The notes under the pieces were generated by a model, which had not been told where the DNA came from, ran no database searches, and was given only the letters and a program-made list of their open reading frames with translations. 64,000 bases of DNA. It comes from Gracilaria gracilis. Lineage: Eukaryota > Rhodophyta > Florideophyceae > Gracilariales > Gracilariaceae. Numbering within the stretch: the first letter of the stretch is position 1; every line of letters begins with the position of its first letter. The position numbers and the translations under genes are program-made. The stretch is from positions 62,001 to 126,000 of the forward strand of contig JARGSG010000068.1 of NCBI GenBank assembly GCA_030374805.1, in the 5' to 3' direction. Positions 33,657 through 46,413 of this stretch are shown here, piece after piece.

Positions 33657-35588
33657 CTAGGCCGTTGGAGCGGGCTTGATGTCGTCGCTTTCGTGATCGC
33701 TGGACGCATCCCTGCCAGCACCCGGGCCTCGTCCACTGGAACTGAGATCCTCGACACCCTCTACGCGTTGACGCTTGTGAAGCGGGCCCTTTGGACTGCT
33801 GTACGGCGAACGTTCAGACGCGCTGTCGTCGCTCAGATTGACACCGTACTGGCCATCGAGGTCCCCTAAGACCTTTATGGACAGCATTTGCGCGTTGTCC
33901 TGTAGGATCCTGGGAATGGAGTCCTTCATGTTTTCGTGCTGCTCCAACAGGGCAGCGTACCGAGACGCACGGCGAGCCCAAGAGCGTGCGCGCTTCAGCA
34001 AGTCCTGTAGGTCCCCAGAAACGTTGAGACCAACGGACGACGCGACCTTACGAAGTTCTTCTGCCGCTTCAATTACGCCCTCTGGTATGTTCGAAACCGG
34101 TGGCAACGGTGCGATTGACGGCATATCCTCTTGGTCGACCGAGCTATACGGACTGACCACTGGGACAATTGCCGCCGCAGGTGTCGAGCTATCGGAACGC
34201 GGTGCCACCTGCGCTGAAGACGGACCTTCGGGAGCATCGGCCCCCAGCGGAACAGCAGCATCGATGATCCCAGGACCGGACAACGAATTGGCGTCATCCT
34301 CATCCGTTACCAGGTTTGGACCAACGGGAACAACTGGAAGCTCTTCCTCCTGTTCGGACGCAAGGATTACTGTGTCCTCAAGGAATTTTTGGGACGTGAA
34401 TTTCTCTCCTCTCGGCCAGTAATCTGGCTGGTTACGACGAGGCACTACCACTGGACTCTCCTTCAACGGCTTGGACAAATAAGCCTTACCGTCATCATGA
34501 CCCTGTGGATGGCGTGGGATATTCCTAAAGGAATCATTTTCATAGTCGTACCAGAGGTACCCAGGGGTCTGATCCCAATCAACCGTAAGGACGGTATCCA
34601 GTAGGCCTTCTGCGTCCTCCACGGTGAACTCTGTCCCACGGACAACGTTTTGAATCCCAAGGCAGTTCCGGAAATACCGGATGAGAGACACCGGAAGCGG
34701 ACATACACGACCTTTAGGACAGCGCATGCCAATGTCCTCAGACCATACCCGCCAGTCTTGGATTCGAACGTTCCCACGGACCCCATACCTCGCGGTGTGC
34801 AGGAAGGCCATAAGGACAAACACCGCCCACTCGACGAACGCTATCTGCCAGATTCGTTCCACACGGAGAGTCCTTACGGTCAGCATGTCGCGCGCATGAT
34901 AGGCGAAGATAGAAGGAGTAGGGACCATAAGGAGCGGGGAAACCTTCCAGAACTCATGGAACTGGTTGTCCACTGGAAACTCCGGCACGGTCACGTAGAG
35001 TCCCTGTCGTGCCCTTGCGGGCATATCATGAAACTCGACGTTACGCCAGCAAAAGAAGTAGCCAAGGGACTTGCGAATCCTTGCGTCTGGCTCCACCAGG
35101 TCGCCCCAGAAGTCCCGACTGGCCATCCAGTATATCTGGTCGTATGGAGGAAGGAAGCACATCAGACCCAATGGATTGTGATCCACTGGAGGGAACTGGA
35201 CATCCACGCTGGCCGGAAACTTGCGGTCTAGTTCGTCCACAAGGAAATTCAGTCGCCACTGGTAATCAACTTCCTCTGGACAACGAACGAACGGAATGTA
35301 CACCGGGACGATCTCACGCGTGCGCTCTCCCGTACGGACGTCCATCGGCTGATGCAACCAACGGTTTTTCCAGGAAACTGGACGAGCATTCTTGCTCTGG
35401 CGCGGAAAGTCCGGAACGGCCTCGAAACGGCGAGCGTCGAAGAATTGATTCGCCATTGAGGTTACGTACTCCTCTACGGACCATGGGATCGTAACCTCAC
35501 GGTTCGAGCGCGTCCGCCCCGCGGTGTGGTCGAAGCGCTTACCAGGAGTCCATCTCGGACCTGACGCACCAGCGGACGAATTCGCCAT
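33657..35588 (-). mobile_element. Element 2 antisense ORF, 643 aa
   Basis: A continuous 643-codon frame opposite to gag-pol, between the chromodomain and the 3' LTR, starting about 100 bp inside the LTR edge. Residues 1-400 are a compact, aromatic-rich region (VPVYIPFVRCPEEVDYQWRL, then ARQGLYVTVPEFPV, then IWQIAFVEWAVFVLMAFL). Residues about 430-520 are acidic low-complexity, about 525-590 predicted helical or coiled, and the tail is basic/serine-rich (HKRQRVEG). I recognise no known domain. The element 1 antisense ORF (47903-49699) matches it in several motifs in the same order, so it is selected coding sequence, not a shadow. Antisense ORFs in this position are known in some plant Tat-lineage elements; homology to those is not established. 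Confidence 0.8.
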
Positions 35589-35675
35589 ATGGCCAGAATA
35601 GAGAACGGTGACGGTAGTCGACCTAATAGGACACTCGTACTGCAGGGGATTCAGGCTTAACCGAGACGTTCAAGC

Positions 35676-35690
35676 TTAAGGAGGGGACGA
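35676..35690 (+). promoter_or_regulatory. Element 2 polypurine tract
   Basis: AAGGAGGGGACGA directly before the 3' LTR. This is the plus-strand primer site of LTR elements. Confidence 0.7.
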
Positions 35691-36168
35691 TGTGGGAAAG
35701 CGAATCCTGAGGACGAGCAAGCTGAGAGACCATCATGGACGCATAACACGTGTATGGGCCTGAAGAGGTGGCGCTACGCGTGCGCGATTGCCAGGGGATC
35801 TTTTTATTATTGTATTTCATTAGATTAGCCATTAGGACCCACTGTAGATATAAGATAGGGCACATTACAGTGCCACAGGGTAGAGGCGCCTCGGTGCAGA
35901 TACTTAAGCACCTCGAGCAGCGCCTCCCCTCATGTTGTAAAACAGACACCCTCTTGGTCACGACTAGCCCCCAAGCTTGCCGTTTTCTTGCCTCTAGGTC
36001 TTCAAGCCGCCACTACTACGCCTTCCGTCCTGTAGGAGTGCATAGTTAGTGTCCGCCCATTGTACCTCCGTACCAGAGGTGTCGCCGTCATCCTCCTCCT
36101 ATGTGGACCGCTCTGCCAAGCTACCATCGAGGCCTTAGGAGTGAGCGCTCATTGCCCACTATCCTACA
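35691..36168 (+). repeat. Element 2 3' LTR
   Basis: 478 bp partner of 25719-26196, followed by the CCGCA duplication at 36169-36173. Confidence 0.92.
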
Positions 36169-36173
36169 CCGCA

Positions 36174-36528
36174 CTCTGGCGGATACAGAAACTCCCGTCC
36201 CGGGTGGAGGGATCCCTACCCCCCGAGACAGGAGCGAAGGCCGCCCAATGCGGATTATCTTCGCCAGCTCCTATGCCATGTTTGCTACAAACCTGGTCAT
36301 ATTGCCTCGAACTGTATGTTACCATTCAGGGAGATGGCAAAAATTGTTCTCCATTATGAGTCTTTGACGCCCGCCGAGCGGGAACGTGCTCCCGACAAAT
36401 CGTACCTTCGTGCGAAGGCGGATACTCAGCCTGGAAAACAGGAATCTTCACCGCATCATGGTGAAGCAGCAGCCGCATCTGCGAGCCCAACGGTTCCGCA
36501 AAATAGCGGCGACGCTCAGCAAAACTGA
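36174..36528 (+). mobile_element. Element 1 gag, distal part with zinc knuckle
   Basis: On the far side of element 2, one frame encodes a CCHC knuckle (C-x2-C-x4-H-x4-C at 36274-36315, reading CHVCYKPGHIASNC), then a charged C-terminus ending in a TGA near 36526. This is the nucleic-acid-binding end of gag. Confidence 0.8.
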
Positions 36529-36551
36529 GCACGGGAGCCTCCTTTGAAGGA

Positions 36552-38867
36552 GTGGCGCAAACGCAGTCGAGCTCAACTGCGCCGGAGGTTGCAAAGCCTC
36601 GCTCCCCGGTCACGATCCTTACGAAGAAGATGGCCACGACAGACGTGGACTCGGAACATCTCGGTGTTCTCCGTCGCCCGTGGGTACGGTCACGCAATTT
36701 CCGCGCTCCGGATAGAGTCCTGGTCATGGCGAAACGAAACTACAAAGTTTTCGCCGACCTCGGGATATCCGACCATTATATGGTTCGGCAGTTATCCGTT
36801 CTCGACACGAGTGCTGGTCCAAACTTTTTGGTTCAATCGCTTATTCCGCCGCAGTTATTGTCTCAGATTCGGCCGGCCCCGCCGACCGAGATAGCGGATG
36901 CAAACAATAGGCCCCTTTCAATCGTGGGAGTAATTGACCTGATTGTCAGGCTTGGCCGTTGCGCTGTCCGCTTGGACTTCATAGTCTGCAAGCGTTTAGC
37001 TGCGCCGGTCATACTCGGATGTGATTTCTGCGACCGTTTTGTCGAAGCAATTCGACCACGGAGAAGGACCGTCGAGCTGGAGGACGGCACAACAGTGCCA
37101 ATTGTTCGGCGACCTTTACGAAAGGCTTTCAAGAAGCAAGTTCCATTGCCAGTGGCCCAGCAGCCAGCGGAATCGCACCGTTCATCTACGAAGCTCCGAG
37201 TGGCTTGGTCTATTTGCATTCCACCGGAATCCCAGACATGGGTCACGGTCACGTCCCTACAGCACGGCCTGCAAACCGTTCAGCCATTGCCTCTCCTTTA
37301 CGAAAGGCAGAACGTGGCCCTCGCGAATGGGATTGTACTTGTTGAGCCAGAAAAGCCCTTCAGGGAATTGGTTGCTAATTTCAGCTCCTCCCAACAGAGG
37401 TTGGTGAAGAACCAAGTCATTGGTTCCATGTTACCACACGCGGTGGCTATTGTACCCACACAGGTCTCTACCGCCGAGGTTCTCGGAATTCTCGAAGCTG
37501 AGGAGGGAGAGGGGAAGTGCGCTGACACAACCGTACCAAAGACTTCGTCGGGAGACGCTGCGCCGAACTCATCGGGTAAAGAAGTGTTGAACTCGTCGAA
37601 AGAAGCAACGCCGACACTGTCGGAAGGAAGGCCAGAATCACCTGGATCTGAGAAGAAGGACCCCGTACAGGAGCTCGAGTCTCTAGACGTTAACCATGTC
37701 CCAGAGTCTCACCGTGAGAAGTTACGGGATATGCTACGCGAGTTCACCCCCATGTGGGACGGTTCCCTTGGGAAAATTGGGATCACCGAACATCGGATAG
37801 ATTTGATGCCGGACACTCGGCCAATCTCCCAACACCCCTACAGGGCAGAACCGACAGCTCGGGAAGAAGAAAAGACTCAAGTCGAGAAGATGCTTCGCGC
37901 CGGAGTCATTGAACCGGCCCAGTCGCCATGGGCCCCGCCCGTGGTACTCGCTCCCAAACCCGATGGGTCTTGGCGTTTTTGTATCGATTACCGCAAGCTT
38001 AACGCGGCTACCGTCAAGGACGTGTATCCCATCCCGAGGATGGACGAATGTATCGATTCGCTCGGAAGCGCAAAGGTGTTCACGACCCTCGACGCGAACT
38101 GGGGATATTGGCAAGTCCCAGTTATTGCAGAGGACCGTGATAAAACGGCGTTTGTATGTCATCAAGGACTATACCGATTCAACCGGATGCCCTTCGGGCT
38201 CACGAACGCCCCTGCCATTTTCCAAAGAGCAGTGGACATTTTGCTTGCCCGCTTTAAGTGGAAGACGTGCCTGGTATACCTGGATGACATCATTGTGTTC
38301 TCCAGTAACCTGGACGAGCACTTGACCCACGTTCGGGAGGTGATGCGAGTCCTACGAGAGGCAGGCATCACACTGAAGTTGAAGAAGTGCGAGTTCTTTA
38401 CCGATACCGTGAAATATCCTGGTCACATAATCCGTCCGGGACGGCTATCGATTGACGCTGTACGTGTGCGGTCCCTCAAGGAGGCCAAACACCCACGGAC
38501 TCAGACGGAACTCCGATCCTTCCTCGGCCTTTGCAATGTCTACCGCCGTTTTATTCCGCACTTCGCGGATATAGCAGCTCCATTGAATGAACTCTTGCGA
38601 AAGGGACAGCCAGTGAAACTGGAACCATTCGATGACCGTAAGGCAACGGCATTCTCATCGCTCATTGATGCAGTAACTTCGCCGCCAATTCTTTCCCTGC
38701 CGAAACTCGGATTGCCCTATGCCATCGATACAGATGCCAGCAATTTCCAGATCGGCTGTGCCCTGTTTCAGACCACGGAGAGTGGCGAACGACTTCCAAT
38801 TGGTTTTTGTCTCGAAGCCTTAACGTTCATGAAAGGAATTACTCGGTACGCGAGAAAGAATGCTTAG
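36552..38867 (+). mobile_element. Element 1 pol, protease-RT block
   Basis: Encodes a retropepsin domain (SVLDTSAGPNFLV region, about codons 80-180), RT (about 430-650, with FCIDYRKLNAATVKD, MPFGLTNAPAIFQRAV and YLDDIIVFSS) and the beginning of RNase H (DTDASNFQIG). It is close to pol of element 2, so both belong to one lineage. Confidence 0.88.
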
Positions 38868-40907
38868 CACTAGTCTGGGCTCTCCAGACGTTGCGACCGT
38901 ACCTCATGGGAGGACGTTTTACTGTTCATACCCACCATTCGGCTCTGCCATGGCTTCTTTCGATTGCGGAGCCCTCTGGCCGCTTGATGCGGTGGAGGCT
39001 AAGATTATCGGAGTTCAACTTCGACGTGCAGTACAAGAAGGGAATCCTGAACACTCAGGCTGATGCACTTTCCCGCTTACCGACTGCGGCCGAAGCTGAG
39101 CCAGTCGATGATCTGGAAATACCCTGTTTCTTTATGGAGGACGACGAAGACGAAGATTTGGAGGGATGGGACCTCTATGACGCTGTCTTAGCCGTTTCAG
39201 ATACGGAGTCAGTACCGGGATCATTCGTGCCGATAACATCGGAAGAACTGATCCGGGAACAGTATACGGACCCGTTCTGCAGTAGGGTGCGCGCCCGTCT
39301 GAACGGTGGAGCTCAACTGCCTTTTGTCATGAACGACCAAGGATTCTTGGTTCGAACGCTTACTGACCGACCACAGATTGTTGTGGTACCTCACTCGCTT
39401 CAATCTCGAGTCTTGCATTTGTCGCATTACGCGAAGTTGTCGGCCCACCCTGATGGAAGGAAGTTGTACTACACCCTTAGGAAGGACTTCTATTGGCCAG
39501 CTATGGCATTCGATGCGTACGCCACTGCTCGTGGATGCTCTGGTTGTGCAAAGAACCGCGTCAAACTGCGGAAATACTCCAAACAGTTGGTACTCTTCCC
39601 CGCAAGGGCCCCACTTGAGTTCGTGGCGATTGACATACCCGGTGAGTTTATTCGGACTCGCCGAGGTAATCGGTTTCTACTCGTCATAACCGACCGCTTT
39701 TCGAAGCTCGTGCGGACAGTTCTGCTGACGAAGATCACCGCCAGTGCGGTCGCGCAAGCGTTCGTAACCCACTGGGTGTTTTTCTACGGACCGCCGATTG
39801 ATTTACTATCGGATAATGGGTCGCAATTCTCTGCGAAGTTCTTCCAGGACGTGTGTCGAATACTGGACATTAAGAACTGGTTTACTACGACCTACCATCC
39901 GCAAACTAACGGCCAGGTGGAGCGCTTCAATCGCACCATGGTGAATGCGCTGCGAACCTTTGTCGCCGACCACCCGTCGGAATGGGATCTCTACACCGAT
40001 GCGGTGACCTATGCCTACAACACGCAGGTACATCGCACTACCCAGATCTCTCCGTTCGAACTGGTCTTACCACGTGTTCCACCATCGGTGGCTGTCGAGC
40101 CCCAACCTACGCTGGATAAATTCCCTTCACCCCGCCTATACAGGGACGCCTGGAAGCGCTGGTTGAAACAAATTACTCCCGTAGTTGGGCAGCAAATCGC
40201 TAAGACGCAAGCCGCCTACAAGCGGAATTTCGACGCACGTCTGCAAAAGCAGGCCCCACCGATAAAGGAAGGTGGCTATGTCTTTCTCCGGAAAGAATAC
40301 TACAATCCGGAAAAAGAAAAATGGCACAAGCTTTCTCCGATCGCGGACGGCCCCTACAGGGCCATCTCTGTCACCGATACTACGGTTGTCCTTAACATCA
40401 AGGGAGAGCACGAACGCCTCTCGCGTGATCGCGTTACGCCGGCACCATCGCCAGAACCTCCGGTACACAAAGTTCATCAAGGACCGACAACATCGGGTAC
40501 TAGCCCACCCGGCCTGTCAATTCTACCGCACGCAACGCGCGGCTTGGCCGACCTTCCTATGGAAGCGGAACATATCCCCAAAGTTGGGCAAGACGCGTAT
40601 GTGCACACACGCGTCACGCCCACTACTGGGATAATCGCTCCGGGCCCCACCGCTCCCGCTGAGGAGGGGGAGGGAGACGCTCATTTTAGTTACACAGCTG
40701 CTCCGCAGTCTACGCCGTCGCAAACGGATAGTACACCCGCGCAAGGCACCGCCGGGGACGGAGTGAGTGAAGCCTTGCCGTCGCGGACGGGAAGCGAATG
40801 GACGTGTGACGGTAAGCGCCCCGCTGACGGCCAAATGCCAGGGAATGCAGAGTTACCGCCTTCGTCTTCGCCGCTGCAAGCGGACTGCCTACGTAGAAAT
40901 GTTACGC
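38807..40907 (+). mobile_element. Element 1 pol, RNase H-integrase block
   Basis: Contains the rest of RNase H (YSVREKECLALVWAL to NTQADALSRL), the integrase zinc domain (HYAKLSAHPDG to CSGCAKNR) and the catalytic core (AIDIPGEF, LLSDNGSQF, HPQTNGQVERFNR). A proline/threonine-rich linker follows, ending where element 3 is inserted at 40913. Confidence 0.87.
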
Positions 40908-40912
40908 CCAGA
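40908..40912. repeat. 5-bp target duplication of element 3, left
   Basis: CCAGA, repeated at 46409-46413. Confidence 0.9.
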
Positions 40913-41309
40913 TGTTGATCAGAACGGGAGGGCGTAGAGCACTCGGTTGCAGTCGCGCGGTAGACTCAGCAGAGGCGAGAGAATAGGCACAAAGTACCTT
41001 GGAAGTCCCTCCAAGGATGCCTCTGAATCCGCTGCCTTTGCAGCTGATTCAGGTCTTTTATAGCCTCGTCCGGGCGTGCTCCTAAAAAGGTAACAAAATG
41101 TATGGGTGGACTCTGACGTCAGGTTGCCGAACCAGAGTTACTATCTGGTCCAGATTCTTCGTACCCGGCATTTCTACACTCCTTTGTATTTTATATACGT
41201 TGCACTACGTATAATTGCTGCGCATATGCGTTCTGTAACCTTACGTCACCCACAGAACTACTCTGCTCTATGGTCGCAACGTAGGCGCTATTGCCTTTCG
41301 GCCTCAACA
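40913..41309 (-). repeat. Element 3 LTR (3' in element orientation)
   Basis: 397 bp, TGTTGATC...CAACA on the plus strand. A purine-rich tract (GGGGGA on minus) abuts it on the inner side. Confidence 0.9.
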
Positions 41310-41337
41310 GTCCCCCATAGCCAACACCTGTTGTTGG

Positions 41338-41712
41338 TTATTTTTTCTTGATGGCGCTGATTACGTTGCGCTGCCTTCGCGATCCAGACGTCTTGGTCTT
41401 ATCAAGAAATTCCTGTAGAAGATCTGGAACGTCTTGCTTCAACGAGTTGTAATCTACCCAGTCCATCTCTTCGTCGGTGAACCCTTTCCATTTCACTAAC
41501 AGCTCGACCTTGTTCTTCTGTAGGCGAATATATTCGAAGTCTTCGATGACAAGCAGTTCATTGTCCTGATATGCCAAATGTTCTTGCAGCTGTTCAGACA
41601 CTTGGTAGTCTTTGTTGCGGAATAGCTTTAATCTCCTTCCGTGAGCCAGCTCCTTCTTTCCAGTAAGAAGGTTTTCCACTTCAAAGATGTATTGTGCTCT
41701 ACATTGCGTCAC
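41338..41712 (-). mobile_element. Element 3 integrase C-terminus with chromodomain
   Basis: Ends with VELLVKWKGFTDEEMDWVDY, a recognisable chromodomain core, and a basic tail. Confidence 0.8.
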
Positions 41713-43439
41713 TCAAAACGGTCCCTGCCACCGTAGGCTTGTCTTTGCGCAAATGTTTTTCTGCGCAACCGCCTTGAGCACGTAATCACCTTCTGTGAAA
41801 TCGATCGGCCGAACGCCAGTACGTCGGTTATGTGCGTCAACAGAGGCCTTGCGCTGTTTCCCCCCCTTGTTAACGCAGTTGCGGTGAATGTCTTCAAGCC
41901 CTGCCTGTAGTTTCTCGATATTTAGAAGCGCCTTAGCGCGGATACTGTCAATATCCTTGACGGTTACGATTCTTTCGTGGCTTCTAAGAATGGCAGCAAG
42001 AGGCGAGTCCTGTGGCAATCCAGTGAAAACAGTGAGCGGGCAATTTCCGTTGAGCTTCTTTGTCGGAGAACTGTTGAGTGCGGACTGAATGACTGGGAGT
42101 ATAGTAGGCCATGCCGACTGCGGGAGTTGGAACTCCGGCAATAACGCTCTGCACGTTCGAAGCAGTTCACGGCATACCACCTCTACTGAACCGTTGCTCC
42201 ACGGGCAGTATGGTAGTGTAAAATGGTGATCTGCCTTAAGCTTTTGGATAGGGACTTCATGAGTTTGTTCTTGAAGTGACTCCCTTGGTCCGATATCCAT
42301 GACCTCGCCACTCCGAAAGCGGCAAACCAATCCGTCAGTGTTTCCGCGGTAGTCTCTGAATCGGCTTCCTCTGCGCTTCTGAGCCACACGTAGCCGGAGA
42401 GGTCGTCTTTAACTATGAGCGTGTACACTTTTCCATTCTCACCCTTGTTCATGTAACAGTAGTCAAAATGCAACAGTTCGTTTGGCTTACTGGCATGCAT
42501 TGTGTGCCCTAGCTGACGTGGAACGACTTTGCCATAGCCGGTAGCAATACAGTGAATGCATGAATTCGTAAACTCAGTGGTGTGAGTTCGAAGGTCCTTC
42601 CACCAAAAATGAGTTGCTACTGTGTTGAACGTGGGGTCTGTGGCCCTGTGTCCTCCCTTCCCGGTGTGGGCTGCGATCAAGATTCGGAGCTGGAGATTTA
42701 TGTCGCCCCCTGGGATCCATACTTCTCCTGTTTGCATCCTGAGAACGTCACCAGTCGTCTTGCAACGACTTGGAGGTGCACACGTTGTGTTGCGCTGCGA
42801 CTTGATGATGTCCTGCATTGAAGGCCAGTCGTAGTTTTCGTTAACTCCAGGGTTGACTGGTGCTGCCATCAATGCCCGAGTGCGCCCGATCTTCGCTGGA
42901 GTCACCGTTCTTGCGGTTTGCACAGCCCATCGGGTAAGCATATCGGCCCACAAGTTCCGTTCTCCTGGCACGTGTTCGATGGTGAACCGAAATCCGTTCA
43001 ACTTCAGGGCCCAGCGAGTCAGTTTGTTGGCTGTATGCCTTGCTACACCGGGGTTACGACCATATGGATCGTAAATGTAAACCAAGTTTGCATGGTCAGT
43101 GTATATCGAAACAGTTCTGCCAACTATGAGGTAGTCCAGTCTGCACATGGACTCAACGATAGCGAATCCTTCTTTCTCGGGTACGCTCCAACGTTCCGAT
43201 GATCCACTGAAAGCACCAGATAAAAAACATAGTGGTTCGTGTGTCTGCTCCACGAGTGGTTTATCTTGTTCGTCTTCAGGAAACTGGGTCAAAATCCCGG
43301 CCCAGTGGGTATCGGATGCATCTGTGAAAAGACAGAGCTGGTACCCTTCCTTTGGAAGGGAAAGTTGGGTTGCGGCGGCTAGTTGATTTTTAACTTTATC
43401 AAAAGCCTCCTGGTGTTTGATATTCCAGTTGAGCTGCAC
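41713..43439 (-). mobile_element. Element 3 RNase H and integrase
   Basis: RNase H (FTDASDTHWAGIL, then YTDHANLVYI, then ERNLWADMLTRW), the integrase zinc-binding domain (HTGKGGHRATDPTF, then CIHCIATG) and the integrase core (HFDYCYMNKGE, SDQGSHFKN, and on to PYCPWSNGSVE). Found in two overlapping frames. Confidence 0.8.
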
Positions 43440-43460
43440 TTTCAGTAAGGCCTTCTTGGT

Positions 43461-45967
43461 TCATTTCCCAGCCTTCCTGCATGCATCTTCAAGCAGCTGG
43501 TGCAGTGGTTCTACCAGTCGCGCGTAGTCCGGAATGGATGTCCTCATCCAGTTCGTAGCGCACAGCAACTGCTGCAATTGGTCTCCAGTTGTTGGCGCTT
43601 TCATCGCCAATAAGACCTCAAAGTTTCTAGGATCAAATCGAATTCCTTCTGATGAAATGATTCTGCCGCAGAACTTTACCTCCCTGGTAAAGAAGCAGGA
43701 CTTTTTCGGATTGACTTTGAATCCTACTTCTGTGCAGACCTCGAAAAATACTTCGATTTCAGCCAGCAGCTGGGTTTCGTCCCTCGCGTGAATGAGGAAA
43801 TCATCCAGCCATTGCAGCATGCGCTGCACTCTGCCTTCGAATTTCTCTCGCGTAACGGACTGGAAATGGTTCCCTGAATCTGTCCCTCCTTGAAGTGTTC
43901 TGGTTGGAGAGTAGATACCTAGTGGTGTCTGGATGGACATTATTTCCTGCGATACCTTGTCCAGAGGTATCTGCCAGTAGCCGTGCGTAAAGTCAATGTT
44001 GGCGAAGCACTGGCTTCCCTCACAATCTTGCAGCATCGACTCCAGGTGCGGCATCGCAGATTGGAGTGGCAGATTCCGTGCATTGGTACCTCTAAGGTCG
44101 ACTGTAAAACGTAATTTGTCGGTACCGGGTTTTGGAACGGCCAGTGCAGGGCATGCCCATTTTGCTTGGTCGTTCTTGTACACCGCGCCAGTCCTCTCCA
44201 ACGACTTGATAGTGTGCCTGATGAACACCCGTTGCGCAGGGGAATATCGTCGTTGTGGAGTGCGGTATGGTTTGGCGTTCGGGGCAAGCTTGATCGAGAG
44301 AGGGCGAACGTCTGCAGGCGGCTCTGGTCCGATTTTGATCGCGAAACAATTTCGGTTCTTGTCCAAAAGTCGTTCAAGCTTCGCTGTACCCTCATTAGAC
44401 ATGCCATTCTCCTTGGCAGTTCTTGATGCAGACCTGATTGCTTCGTCTATCTCGTCCGCAGTATCCTCTCCAAATCCGGCTTGGAGACATTCTGGCAGTT
44501 TAATGGGGTCCTCGTCGGTGTCCATGTAGCTAATGCCTCGATAGCTGGCAGATGAAAGTCTACAGCTTCTTCCCTGTAACTCTTCTTCCGACTTTCCGTC
44601 GATGAGCGAAGCTACGCGATGCAGATGCTCGTTGAAGTCGAAACCCATCGCCTTCAGTAGTGGCCTTCCGAGGAGTACCTCTGGCATATCCTTGTCTACG
44701 ATCAGGAATTGTACTCCACGGATGCGTACTGGGAGCCCAGTCTGGGGGAGTAAAATCGTGAGGTTGAGGTTTGCTTTCCGTGATGCAGTTGCTGGGGCTT
44801 GAGTGCCGTCAGCCCTCAGTGCAGTGTCGAGGATCATTGGTGTGGATAGGCGCTGTACTGCTACCTTGGGATGTTTGGCGGATATCCTATCAAAGAAATT
44901 GCAAGATATTGTGGAGTAGTCTGCTCCAGAGTCGCCTAGGGCTACAGCTTCGATCCCATTCACAAGCACAGTGTACCTTCCCTCATCTGCGTTAGGGGCC
45001 GATTTGGACGAAGACCTGCGTACGGCAGCCTTGGCGTGCTTGTTGGTCTTCTTTCTCTCAAAGTGTTTGTCAAGAAGCTCTCGCCTCTTTTCCTTTGAAG
45101 TCACCGGGCACTTGCTTATTGGGTGAATGCCTGAACACTCTTCTGTGTTCAGGCATTTCTTATCCCATTCCCAAGACTCGAATCTATCCGCCGGCGTTCT
45201 TCTGAGATCCTTCCCAGGGAGTTCTTTGTCGTGGTTTCGAGTTTGTAGGCCTTTCCGAAACCGTTTGCGTTCGGATTCTTTGGAGGCTTTTTTCGGAACC
45301 CCGCTCTCGGATGCACTTGGTTGTTTGCGCTTTAGCTTCTGGCTCGCACACTGTACCAAGTGTACCTGCGCCGCTAGAGTAGATATTGTGTTGGTAAAGA
45401 ACTTGAGGTCTCCCTTTTGTTCCTTCTCCCAAAGACGCATCTGGTCCATGACGATCTGCCTGAGTACCGCTGGCTCAAGCCTATGCACTAGCTTAGCGAT
45501 AAGCTCCTTACACTGATCGTGGTCGGTAATAATGCTTGAGGCATTATGCTCGTCCAGTGCAGCTATTGTGTCTAATACAAGGTTCTCCGCTGCTCCGGAA
45601 GGGTCCCGAGGCATTTGTTTGTATCGAACAGTTGACAGTGCCTCCTCGACACGGTCGCTCAAAAATCGCAAACTGTAGACGCCAGACGAGAATCGAACCA
45701 GATCCTCACTGCATCGTCGGTTGCCTCTTCAGCGGTAGATGCTCCTTCAATTCTACCTAATATGCACAGGCTATGCAACAGTCTCGGCTTCATGCACTGT
45801 CGGACAGACGCTGCTTTGATTCTTTGGTTCGGCTCGCGTCCAGAATTAACATCATCAACACGTTCGGTGTAAGCCGAGAAATCCACTTCAAACTTGATCA
45901 GCTCCGGCTGGGATGCTCCTTCCAGCGCCGGAGCTTGAATTGTATTGACAATACCGTACGACGACAT
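43461..45967 (-). mobile_element. Element 3 gag-protease-RT
   Basis: The gag-like N-terminus (45967-45100) has a CLNTEECSGIHPISKC cysteine/histidine motif in the zinc-knuckle position. A retropepsin domain (ALGDSGADYSTIS, then VLLGRPLL) and RT (KLRFTVDLRGTN, NIDFTHGYWQIPL, QWLDDFLIHA) follow. Confidence 0.85.
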
Positions 45968-46011
45968 TGTGCCTTACGTCCGTCCTGTTACTCTTTGATA
46001 TCAAAGCGCTT

Positions 46012-46408
46012 TGTTGATCAGAACGGGAGGGCGTAGAGCACTCGGTTTCAGTCGCGCGGTAGACTCAGCAGAGGCGAGAGAATAGGCACAAAGTACCTTG
46101 GAAGTCCCTCCAAGGATGCCTCTGAATCCGCTGCCTTTGCAGCTGATTCAGGTCTTTTATAGCCTCGTCCGGGCGTGCTCCTAAAAAGGTAACAAAATGT
46201 ATGGGTGGACTCTGACGTCAGGTTGCCGAACCAGAGTTACTATCTGGTCCAGATTCTTCGTACCCGGCATTTCTACACTCCTTTGTATTTTATATACGTT
46301 GCACTACGTATAATTGCTGCGCATATGCGTTCTGTAACCTGACGTCACCCACAGAACTACTCTGCTCTATGGTCGCAACGTAGGCGCTATTGCCTTTCGG
46401 CATCAACA
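46012..46408 (-). repeat. Element 3 LTR (5' in element orientation)
   Basis: 397-bp partner of 40913-41309, followed by CCAGA at 46409-46413. Confidence 0.9.
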
Positions 46409-46413
46409 CCAGA

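Larger units (their letters stand above)
25719..36168 (+). mobile_element. Ty3/gypsy chromovirus, element 2 (looks whole)
   Basis: 10,450 bp, with LTRs 25719-26196 and 35691-36168 (478 bp each, about six differences, near 1.3%), TGTGGG...CA ends, CCGCA duplication, primer-binding site 26199-26210 and polypurine tract just before 35691. It encodes gag, a single long pol frame with chromodomain, and an antisense 643-codon ORF. By reading frames it looks whole, and by LTR similarity it is recent. It is inserted in gag of element 1. Confidence 0.93.
40913..46408 (-). mobile_element. Ty3/gypsy element 3 (minus strand)
   Basis: 5,496 bp, with LTRs at 40913-41309 and 46012-46408 (397 bp each, about three differences) and a CCAGA duplication. 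It reads on minus: gag, protease and RT in one long frame (45671-43461, preceded by a gag-like start at 45967), RNase H-integrase (43439-42183), a further integrase part (42387-41713) and a chromodomain (41712-41338). Its pol is a different lineage from elements 1 and 2 and resembles the fragment at 299-2174. It has no antisense ORF. Broken, with about three breaks; recent by LTR identity. Confidence 0.9.

Noticed and set aside
33838-34422. Plus-strand ORFs over the antisense ORF region (33838-34422, 34650-35231, 35009-35494)
   Set aside because: Shorter and fragmented, with no similarity between elements 1 and 2 in these frames, whereas the minus frame is continuous and shared.
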